Below, in pieces: positions 11,901-22,400 of a stretch of 64,000 bases of DNA (position 1 is its first letter; each line of letters opens with the position of its first letter). The stretch is from NCBI RefSeq assembly GCF_041381155.1, contig NC_091136.1:47978284-48042283 (forward strand). Direction: 5' to 3'. The notes under the pieces were generated by a model that was not told the origin of the DNA, did not search any database, and was given only the letters and a program-made list of their open reading frames with translations. This stretch comes from Argopecten irradians (Eukaryota; Mollusca; Bivalvia; Pectinida; Pectinidae). The position numbers and the translations under genes were made by a program.

Positions 11901-14900
11901 ATACCTCAATCTAGTAGATCGTTTGTGAACATGTATTGCATTTGTGAATCGTAATGTGTAACTATTAGCCAATCAGATTACGGTCCTGGCACGTGAATCT
12001 TTCGGGACATGTCCCGTAACTGTTGGAACATTTGTATTGAGAATGCCAGTCACTACCCAGCAGCCGATGAGAATAGCAGGAATTTTATAGGGCTCAGAAC
12101 CGTTGACCAGGTCAGGCATGACTCAGTCTCTATTTCTCTTGGGGAACAATACTTGTTATATAACAGATTTATACCAATACGGTAGGTTATTTATAGTTGG
12201 GATTTCCCCTGAATTACGTTATTGTTCACATTCGTTACCAGGAAATTCAATGAGGCCAGAAGCGCAAGTCATTTATGATTTAGAAGATTTATTATCGGCA
12301 GAGATATAATTAAGATAATTATCATTATTTAACATTTTTGTTTAAGACATCTTCTTTCAATCTATTGTTAGTTCAATATTACATGGATATTCTAACATAA
12401 ACAAATAACAGTTGATACCTTTCAGATACCCTGTGTTTGGATGGTGGAAGGTGCTCCGGGTACAGAGACCTATTTACCGACCTCAGTTCCAGAGGATGGG
12501 CTACCACATGAATGGCTGAATCAAGTGTACCCATATGTAAAGCATATCCCTACCAAAGAAATAATATTCACCTTTTTGTTAGCTGGTGTTTAAACCGAGG
12601 AAGAGATTCCGGATATAGGGATTTGCGGAGGGATTTCAGTTCACTGGCATGTGCAACGCCATGTATGGCTGATTCCAGGGTTCCAGTGTTACCTGCTACT
12701 CCCTTGGAAATGAGGATAAGAAGATAAAATGAAGGTAAACTTACACTGTCCAAACTGATGGTAGTACAGGTAGTCAGAGACTCTTTTTTCAAAGAAGTAA
12801 ATGTTGGTCACTATGACATACGTTTGGTATATGCAAGATTGATGCATCCAGCTGGACCCATAATGCTAAGTCCAAATGAAAACAAATTTATGGCATGCAG
12901 ATAGGATAAGTCTCCTATTCAACATCAAAATGTAGGTCAAAGTGACCCAATTTTAGTATAGAATACACTTCCTTACCTTGGCAGCCTAGTAACATCAGTT
13001 TGAACTTTAAGGGATTCCTTAACCTAAACCTAAAATTGTCCATAGGAAAGCAATTCAGAAGTTAAAGAAGACATCTCAAGTCAATAAAAGCCTTTCTTAA
13101 AATCTGTAATACTTTCCTATGGAGAATTTTAAATTATGATTAAGTTACGTAAGATTATATTTATGTAGAATGTACCGTAAACTAAATTTCTTTCGCAGCT
13201 AATAAATGTTGTGATTTCCATTTCAAAACAAGTTTGCGAAGATCAACATTAGCGGATCTATAATTTGACAGGAAATTCCTATCAATATCAATAATGTAGA
13301 TGTTAATTTAAGGTGACAAATTTCCACGAATTTACTTCGATCGTGAAATTGCACACAAAAGAAAGTTGGTTTACAGTATGGGAGAAAATGTGCAGAAGGA
13401 CCATGCATAAATGATAAATTAAAGGTTAGTCAAGGGTTCTGGTAATGGACTTAAATGTATACAAAACATAATACAGGGAGATGCAGATAACACAAACTCA
13501 TTAATGCACAAAAAACTTGATCCATGATTTCATGTTAGGATGTCAGAAAGTTATGAAAGCAGTTTGTCGACCAGCGTTTCTCTATTTAAGTTACTATATC
13601 CTGTATTGTGCCAGCTTATCCCTAGGTACCAGTAATTAGAAGGCTTTAATATGAAAACTAAGGAAACTTTCAGTCGCAACTTACCTCAGGTCCTGACAGG
13701 ATCTCAAAATAACTCTCCACAGAATTCACCTCACCTGGAAATTCATAATTCTATACATTTACAGACATAGAGATGATAAAAGGTGTGGGACAATTTTATC
13801 AATACACCTGACTCAATGTACCTGGTTTGATATGTATAATTGTTTTGATGATGACACCCCTATGTATTTAAACTAGTCAACATATCTGGATTAAAGCTGT
13901 TATACACCCAGCATGATATTGGCATGGTCATCTATTCCTTTTATATCGTAAAATATTAATCAATGTATAACATATAAAATTTTCATTTCAGACAAATACT
14001 TAAAAGGCATAAAGGGGTAATAAATATGAACATATAATAACCATAAAATACTTATACTTCACAAATATGTAGATCATGCATGCATTGTTCTTTTCATCGT
14101 TCCTTTATTGATTAAGTTTTTGTTGCAGCTAACATTTTTAAATGCCAATTATTCAGACATATTGTATCAATACCAGATAAATATTAACATACATGTTCTC
14201 TCAAACTTCATTCATGAGTGAGTAATGATCTATCTGATAAAATCTCTAGAAATGTTAGATCCAATTGTGACCCGTATAAAATGATGGTGGTACATTGTAA
14301 CTGACCTTTGAACTGTCTACTGATGAAGACCACACCCATCTCAGCAGGAATACTGTCAAAGCCACAAGCCCCTATAATGTACACTCCATTCTTTTTAGCT
14401 TGGTTATGGTACTTCAGCTGCATGGTTTCCAGGAACTGCAGAGATAATGACCAAGTTTTATCAATCTAAAATCACCAAAAGGTACATTTTTTATCAATTT
14501 GGTTACATGATTATTCATTTCAAAGGACCTAAAAACTCTGTTGCTCTGTTGAATAGGAATTCAAACCTGACACAGACTAACTAATTGTGCTACCTGGTCA
14601 CCAATGATTGACCAGGTCCAGTTCCACTACTATCCCCATTCCTTTCTCATATCTTTTCCCATTAAGTCACAGTCATTACCAAACTCCAGCTCAGCTATTT
14701 ACTTCTCCTCAATACTTGAAACAGAATTTGGCAAGATCACTGTTTTTTTCAAGAAAAGGAAAACAAAGCCAGGATTCAAACCAATGACTCACCGAACATT
14801 AGACAGATGCTTTACAATTGTAACTACCTGGTTACTAATGATTTTGTGGGATATTGCTTAAAATACTTTGTAATCGCGAAAAGGAGAAGGTACGTTATGA

Positions 14901-17900
14901 CTCGAATATGGCCCCAAAATTGATTCTCCAGTAAAGAACAACATATTTTGCCATATAACAGTTGAATACATTTCCTAACACATTACATCCCGAAAATATC
15001 CCGCATGTGCCAATGGTGTTCACTATCACGTCATCAACATGAAGTTTCCCGCCATTTTTCACAAAAATCCTTGAAAAATCATACTTTTTGATGGTTTTCT
15101 CTAAAAATTAATGTGGCCGCCTTCGTGGAGCAGAAAGAGATTTTCACACGTTGTGTATCGTGTATTTACGCATATCCATGCAAAATATAAAGTTGCTCCA
15201 AGGTGGCAGCCAAATCCATTTCAAGCCTTTTCTAATCTAAGGATGATGAATTTCTAGCAAAATTTGGCGAAAAGAGGAAAATCATCTATTTGATGACGTC
15301 ATAGGTGGAGCACATCGTGTACATGGTTATAAAAAGTTATGTTTTGATGAATGACAAGTATGAGAGTATTAATTGATGTGAAATTGATGTGGATCAGAGT
15401 TGATATTTTTCGGCCTGAAAAATTAAGGCCAAATACTGGTCCTATCATATCTACTCCTTTTATCCATAAATAATGTGAAATACTGATGTACTTGATTCAT
15501 AAATATCCTAAAGTCAGCTAGATTGCTAAAAGTTTTACCAGCATAAATTACCAGTATTATGACATTGCTTACCTTAAGTTTTATTTGTACATGAAGATTA
15601 ATAAGTTTATTTACAAAGAAGTTACTGTGTTAGAACCAACCAGAATAAATATTACAAGTAGTGCTAGTACACCTAAATACCTACATGAATGAAATTATTG
15701 CCAGATTCCATTTCAATGAAGTATATAATTTACTGTATCAAAGAAAATCACTAATTTGTGATTTACCAGTTAGGTTTCACTCACTAAAATTTGAAATGTA
15801 AAACTACAGTATTTACCTGGGGTTCTCCACTGATGTCTAAGTGACTGGCTCCTCCCTCTATGGCAGCTTTCACCATCATCTCCCCGTGGAAACGGTACTG
15901 AAAACAGGTAAAACAATTCTGTCATACTAAAGAAACACACAAACTTCATGAGCACACACATTTCTGTATGACTTTGAATAATTATTCTTTCTGTGAAAAC
16001 TTACTGGAATCACATACCGTATTTTCCCTATTAAGAGCGCCTCCTCTAATAAGGGCGCCCCCACGTTTTTTGCTGAAAAAAATCAACTAATTTCATACAA
16101 TTTTTGTGCCAGATTGTGACGGTTTGTCTTTGCAGATGCTAAAAAAATACTGTTTCACATCAATCTGATGCTTAAAAGATATCCGATCAGCTTGTATACG
16201 TAAGCACTAAATTTATTGCATTGGACAACTAAGAACATCTTTGCCAAGTGTTTACACATAGAAACAGCGAGAAGGCCATGTCCAAAATAAAACGTGTCAC
16301 TTGAATGTCCCACACACGTGTATGGATGAAGACTAACTGGCAACAACATTTTAGCGATGTCTATACAGGTTTTATGATAAGGAATGTTATCATTTCTAAG
16401 CATTTTATTGTATGCTCTTGTCGGTAATTCCCATCTGCCACAAAACAAAAGTAGCAATCGAAAGCACTGTCCGCCATTTTGTGTACGCATGGTAAACAAA
16501 CAGGCTAGCATGAAATGCCAAAATTCCGAGAAACAGACATACCGTATTTTCCCTAATGAGGGCGCCGGGTGCGGGTAAATGACTGAGGGGGGCGCAGTTA
16601 TTTGAGACCATTTTTAGATGTTTTTTCCTGAAACAGACTAGTCATCTTGCTTTTAGTTTCATATTTTTCTGAAACTTATGATAACCAACTTTCGTTTTCA
16701 AGTCAAATAAGTATTGAAATTAGATAATAATGAAGAAATGTATGCACCAGAAGTATTAAACATTGGTTAAAAATGTCTGTTTCACGGAATTTTTGCATTT
16801 CATGCTAGCCTGTTTGTTTACCTTGTGACACAAAATGGCGGACGGTGCTTTCGATCGCTACTTTCGTTTTGTGGCAGATGGGGAATACCGACAAGAGCAC
16901 ACAATAAAATGCTTAGAAATGATAACATTACTGTTAGTTAGGAACCTTTATCATAGATATACAGTAAGTATTCATAAAACCTGTACAGACATCGTTAAAA
17001 TGTTGTTGCCAGTTAGTCTTCATCCATACACGTGTGTGGTACATTCAAGTGACATGTTTTGTTTTGAACATGGCGTTCTTGCTACTTCTATGTGTAAATA
17101 CTTGGCAAGCTATTCAGTGCAATAAATTTAGTGTTCATACAAGCTGATTAGATATCTGTTAGGCATCAGATTGATGTAAAACTGTTTTTCATTAGCGTCT
17201 GCAGAGACAAATCATCACAATCTGGCACAAAAATTGTATGAAATTAGTTGATTTTTTTCAGAAAAAAAAGTGGGGGCACCCTTATTAGAGGAGGCGCTCT
17301 TAATAGGGAAAATACTGTATTTAACCAATGTTTAATACTTCTGGTGCATACATTTCTTCATAATTGTGTAATTTCAATACTTAATTGACTTCAAAACGTA
17401 AGTTGGTTATAGTAAGTTTCAGAAAAATTTGAAACTAAAAGCAAGATGACTATAGTCTGTTTCAGAAAAAACCATCTTAAAGTGGTCTCAAATAACGGCT
17501 CCCCCTTGGCCATTTACCCGCGCCTGGCGCCCTCATTAGGGAAAATACAGTATTTTAAAATAACCTTAAATTGTTCAATGAAAACTTACTGGGCCTACAC
17601 AGTTAAGAATGACTTTAGCCTGCTTACACATCTCCACCATTGAGGTTTCATTAGTGGTGTCTGCTATCAGGACTGGAGTTGAGTCTAGTTCTTTACCTGT
17701 TTAAAAATGAATTTCATGAAATTTATTAATTTGTTTTACATGTATTTTATTTATATTTCGATTCAGTAGTTTAACCATCTCATCATGATCATGGTATATA
17801 TATGTAGTAATAGCCTTATCTTAATTTACCCTAGCTGTCATTTTTTTTTAATTCTTGATTATGTAGAAAAGACGTTCTCCTGAAATGTATTACTAGACTT

Positions 17901-19153
17901 CATAAAATACAATAATTTCAGTTTGAATAATTTGGGACTCCATGTACAGTACATACATAAGAGGATCAAGATTTACTAAAGGATTTAATAAAATCAGGAG
18001 TTGTTAGACTCATGCATTTTACGTGTTCCAGGTAACTGATTACAAAATAAAAATAAGATTATATATATCTAGAAGGCTATGTGGCATTTTGTTCACTGGT
18101 TCATTGCACAACTTTGAAAATAATTAAATAGTATATTGTCTATGAGAAAACCATGAATTATAATTGTTACATGGCGAGAGTAGTGTCGCCAGCCGGGCTC
18201 GAACCTGCAACCCCAGATTCACTGGTCCATCGCTCTACTGACTGAGCTAAAGGGATATTAGCAATTAAAACCTGCTACCGGTACAAAATATTAATGTAGA
18301 GTTAAGAAAACAGCAAAGAATCAATGTTATAAATGAAATAAATACCAGGTAATGGAGATATAATATATTTTCTTTTAACAAAGGAGTGGGAAATATTTGT
18401 AGCTACCTGCTTCACTGTATGTATTTTAATATATTAAGTTTTTTTTTTTAATTAATTCTGAGCTACAATGTAGCTTCCAGAATGCAATGGAACATTTTCT
18501 TTAATTTGTCAAAGAGATATGGCTTTAGCAGTAAAGTTGTCACTGACGGCACAGGTTGCATGTTTATATCCTGTTCTGTCAGACACATTAGCATTATTCA
18601 ACATTTTATAGGTTTAAGTCTGTGATGATATGCCCTGCTTAATTACCAATTTTGCGTTCATTAACACTCACTGTAAAATATATTTGTACTTGTACACCTT
18701 AGATTTTAGCAAAAATATGTATAACCAAGAGGGTGAAGACAGTCTCATTAACTATTACTTACAGAGATGTATGGACACGTGTACTAGCCAAAATAAAAAT
18801 AAAAGTGATGATTCATACACTCGTCTGAACCGGCGATCATGCCCAAAGGGGCGTGTTAACATTTTGATGCAGTGTAACTTTTTTCAACTTAATTTTCTAA
18901 TTGAAGACAGTTACTGATTTTGCATGCACATGGCACTAGAAGCAAAGTTTAACTGTTTTTTATCCTTGTCGTAGCTACCTGTCTTTTTTGAAGCCTGTTC
19001 CAGAACTTTCTGCATTTTACTCATGGTCCTACCGGCAATAGCCCACGTCAGACCTGGCTCTTCGTCTGCTATTCGGGCGACTTCTTCCACAACAAATTGT
19101 CCGGTGAAACCAGACGCACCGAAAATAACAATGTCATACCTCTGTGTGGCCAT
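8971..19153 (-). CDS. SCCPDH: Saccharopine dehydrogenase-like oxidoreductase, complete
   Basis: Minus-strand exons are 19153-18979, 17696-17590, 15897-15817, 14435-14306, 13734-13685, sixth exon A 12702-12572 or B 12549-12419, 11613-11496, 11013-10894, 10419-10363, 10181-10058, 9331-9250 and 9067-8971 (stop taa). All junctions are GT/AG and phases agree. With one sixth exon the product is 423 aa; human SCCPDH is 429. The N-terminus MATQRYDIVIFGASGFTG holds the Rossmann dinucleotide-binding loop. VILNCVGPYRFHGE, DISGEPQ, GVYIIGACGFDSIPAEMGV, GSDKSVVYRTQRY and GGVYPPGAAF follow in family order. A hydrophobic stretch at about residues 276-298 matches the family's membrane/lipid-droplet-associated segment. 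A second in-frame ATG at 19199-19201 would add 16 residues; the inner start fits the family better. The exact substrate of metazoan SCCPDH is not established. Confidence 0.96.
12419..12549 (-). CDS. SCCPDH: SCCPDH alternative sixth exon B
   Basis: This 131-nt exon starts after acceptor ttggtag and ends before donor gtatca. It is open throughout and encodes 43 residues plus two bases: GYALHMGTLDSAIHVVAH... to ..KHRVSE(R). It matches exon A at 25 of 44 positions without a gap, including DSAIH, RSLYPE and KH. Its start and end phases equal those of exon A. Both correspond to the human segment around GTWKSAIYG. Confidence 0.85.
12572..12702 (-). CDS. SCCPDH: SCCPDH alternative sixth exon A
   Basis: This 131-nt exon starts after acceptor tttccaag and ends before donor gtgaat. 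It encodes GVAGNTGTLESAIHGVAH... to ..KHQLTK(R). Reading through its donor gives an immediate TGA, so A cannot be extended into B. It joins in phase to 13685 upstream (..ILSGPE) and 11613 downstream (SAVFKSEVV..). Confidence 0.88.
14555..14850 (-). repeat. tRNA-derived SINE-like sequences (intronic)
   Basis: On the minus strand, near 14770-14835, box-A-like and box-B-like strings (ggtagttacaattgtaaagc and ggtttgaatcctgg) lie about 35 bp apart. A related pair occurs near 14560-14615. The spacing and motifs suggest degraded tRNA-headed SINEs, not a working tRNA. Confidence 0.45.
14880..15450. repeat. ~560-bp dispersed element, copy 1
   Basis: This stretch of SCCPDH intron 3 is the inverted counterpart of 49317-49868 in an RRBP1 intron. 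They share ggagaaggtacgtta, cgaatatggc, catcccgaaa/tttcgggatg, a block with cgtgtgaaaatctcttt, and aaatactggtcctatcatat. The ends carry loosely inverted strings (gactcgaatatggcc and ggaccagtatttggcc), so it may be a TIR-type non-autonomous element. Confidence 0.8.
16017..17550. mobile_element. Interleaved foldback DNA-transposon copies (X Y X' Y')
   Basis: Four related termini beginning ccgtattttccct lie at 16017, 16542, 17317 (inverted) and 17550 (inverted); three of the four are flanked outside by TA. Segment X (16017-16541) is the inverse of X' (about 16773-17317), and Y (16542-16772) the inverse of Y' (17318-17550). TA flanks suggest Tc1/mariner-type target sites. No transposase is present. 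Short frames at 16155-16511 (-) and 16835-17125 (+) come from the paired X arms. Confidence 0.85.
18176..18256 (-). repeat. tRNA-derived SINE head
   Basis: The minus strand reads tttagctcagtcagtagagc, then about 30 bases, then ggttcgagcccggc, i.e. box A and box B of a tRNA promoter at the right spacing. It is closely related to 21285-21360 on the plus strand, and both continue into ctactctcgc. The shared non-tRNA tail argues for a SINE rather than a tRNA gene. Confidence 0.7.
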
Positions 19154-19497
19154 CTTAATAGTGACCGTATCTTTACCCAGTGCAAAATGTTTGTATGCCA
19201 AATTATTTTACCGGACAGTCAGACAGCAACCAACCAACCGAGCTATAAACCAACCAAGTTGTCGCTTAAGTAATTAAGAAATAATTTTCAATTGGCATTC
19301 AAATGATGAATTTGTCACGAGGAAAGTTGTAAGGATATAAAAATAACAATCAATATCAAAATATTATAAATAAAGGATTTGTACCCACATCATAATAGTT
19401 TGTATTTTTTAATTTTGTGTTGCATAAGCGACTAGATTCTGCTTTATTTCCGCTTTGTGTTGCAATCAATCGGTGCCGTTGTGTATGAAAGAACAAC
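19154..19497. promoter_or_regulatory. Shared SCCPDH / POLR2I divergent promoter region
   Basis: The SCCPDH start (19153, minus) and the POLR2I start (19498, plus) are 344 bp apart, head to head. No other gene fits between them. No clear TATA box is seen. A compact bidirectional promoter is the natural reading, but transcription starts cannot be placed from sequence. Confidence 0.65.
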
Positions 19498-22400
19498 ATG
19501 GATCTCTATGAAAACCACGACGATGGACCTGGATTTGTGGGGATAAGATTTTGTAAAGAATGGTACAGTCAATAAGCTCATTTATTTATCGTTAAACATT
19601 CACAAATATCTGTTGAATTTTATTGTATCGCCACTTAGCTTGATTTGCTCTTTGACTGTTTGATTCACAGTAACGTTAGGCTACGTTTAAGTACATCACA
19701 AGTAACCAATTTCTGTGTGAAATGTGGCGGATAATGGCTCACGTTTGGTGTTAGTCCCATAATTTAAGTCAAGGTCATTCATTTGAACAAACTTGATAGC
19801 CCTTCACCACCCTTCACCAGGTTGGTTAGCTACTGTTGTAGCAGAAAATATATCACCTTCTGACTGGAAAAGTCAGTCAGAAGGTGATATCTTTTCTGCT
19901 ACAACAGTAGGTACAGGTTGGGGACACTCCCATAAATGAAAGATAATCCTGCATTAGAGTAACACTCCTGTAATGTTTAGAACAGACAGATTGTGTCTCA
20001 CTCGTATCAGCCCTTAGAATCTATGGATCAGTGAATTGGACTCGGGACACAATGTAGACATTATATATTTAGAGTTCAGCAAGGCTTTTGACAAGGTGTC
20101 GCGCAAACTACTACTGTACATACTACAACAATATGGGATAGAAGGAAAACTACTGGAGGACATGACACAGAGAGAATGAGATTTTCCTGACCTGATATAA
20201 AACGCTCATTAGACCACACCTGGAGTATACTACGTCAGTGACATCTCCTATACTTCAGAAGGGCAAAATTATCATCGAAAATTTTCAAAGAAGAGCCACA
20301 AAAAGAATACCTGGGTTAAAAGATCTCTCATATGAAGAAAGATTAAAAAGACTTGGACTTCCTACTCAAGAATATCGCAGGATGAGAGCAGATATATAAT
20401 CCAAACATTCAAAATTTTAAAAGGAATGGATATCCTCATCTTCACATGTCAAGGCAAGATAATACATTACACTGCTTTGTTGTTATCGCTTGGTAGGCGA
20501 AGGTGGAATATCCTAGATGTTGACAAACTCTTCCAGGAAATAGGTCAAAGGATAACAAGGGGGCACTCAAGGAAATTATTAAAAAACCAACACCAACTAC
20601 AACGAACTGGGCACTTTTTCAGTAACAAAATTTTCAAAATTTGAAATTCTTTACCAGAAAAGACAGTCAGCTTTACATCTGTGAACTGCTTCAAAACTAA
20701 TCTAAACAAGGCATGGCATCATCACCCAATTAAATTCATGCAAACCCTCGTTTACATAGGAATAGTGACAAGCAGCATAAAGTAACAGATGTATGGACTG
20801 TAGACTAAATATGTTACATCATATCTTTGGAGGATATACCCAACATTGCAAAAGCAAAAGCCTGAAATTGAAGTGAAGAAGTATCCCTAAAGTGTTTTTC
20901 TTTTTTATAACAAGAACTGTATATACATTGTATATATTTATTTTATCAAGCAAACGAAAGTCAATTTCAAAGTAGGCGTTGTATGCTATACATAAGTTAA
21001 TGAAAGAACTATTAATACATCTAAACAAGTGACACTTATTAACACTTTCAACAATGTATTTTGAGCGAATCTTATATTTGAGGTGTAGCAGGTTTTAATT
21101 TGGTGCCGTAGACCACTCCAAGCGAAAGCTATACAAGATTGAGAGGCTTTGTTGGAGACAGAACCTGGATTGGTCTGCATTCTGGGGTGAACACGTTTGA
21201 AAGGGGGGAGTAGTGTTGCAGGTTTCAATTGTACATACTGATACGGTCGTCTTTTAACTTCGATTCTTACTAGAGGGAATTTCCCTTTAGCTCAGTCGTT
21301 AGAGCGGCGGACCAGTTAGTCCGGGGTCGTGGGTTTGAGTTCGGCTGGGGGCACACTACTCTCGCCCTGTTACAAAGGGATAATTATGCAAATGCAGGAT
21401 GCTGTGAAATTTAAACAGATAAAGTTGTTTTCAAAATTTGTATAAAAAAACTGCATCATAATTTTTACATGGCAACATCATTAATACAACTTTCCACATT
21501 TTTACTCAAATGGAAACAAATTTCAACATCTAAATGTTAGTAAAAGTCATAATTAAAATTACCTCTATTGCTTTCTATGGGGTTAAAAATAGAACACATG
21601 TAAAACTCAACCATGACATTTTCACTGAATTTCCCTAATGGCTATACAATGTAGTCTATGGAGAGTACCTAAATTGTCACTTTATAACAAAGTGAGATAC
21701 TGTACGTAATAGAATTAAATAGTTCATACACAAATACATACAGTCTTCAATCAGTTATATGGCTATCTGAAAATTATGACACACTTATTTGATACAAATT
21801 TTTAAAACAAATTTATCAATTTTCATTTCACAAAACCCTGTGTAACAAAATTATCCCTCAAATACAGGACTTCAGTGCAGGACTATCCTGCATATACGAG
21901 AGTGTCCCCAGCCTGTCCACTAGAGGGAACAGATTGGAGACAGGGTATGATTATTCAATCTACCTTCACCCATGGCCAGCATGCTACAGGTCTATTATTA
22001 GCACCCTGGGAACCTCCACCTTTCGAATATATTATTGAGAAGAAGTTGTTTGAATCAGAACTCAAAAATATACAAACAGTGATGACGCACGATGACAGGT
22101 GAAGCACAATTACTATAGACTAATAAACTTTGTTTTGGAAGTGTAGTGGCCCTTTAATATTGAAATATTCTTATTTGTTTATTACAGTAACAACATGTTA
22201 TACCCAAAAGAGGACAAAGACAAGAGAATAATGGTCTATGCAGTAAGTGTTGACTTGTAGGATTAGATGTAAATGAATATGTTTTGTCTTGTAAAGAGAT
22301 GGATTGCCCCCCAAAAAAGACAACTTTTTTATTATTATTAATTGACAAGTTACATTACTGCATGTAAACTAATTCCAGTTAATAATTATGATAAGCTGTA

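Noticed and set aside
12003..12016. p53-like half-site ggacatgtcc within a 14-bp palindrome
   Set aside because: Only one half-site is present, inside an SCCPDH intron; expected by chance at this length scale.
12512..12727. Plus-strand 71-aa frame and a 51-aa frame at 12439-12594
   Set aside because: Antisense shadows of the two alternative SCCPDH exons, whose minus-strand product matches the family.
18176..21365. Functional tRNA genes
   Set aside because: Both tRNA-like heads share the same non-tRNA downstream sequence and imperfect stems, so SINE copies are more likely.
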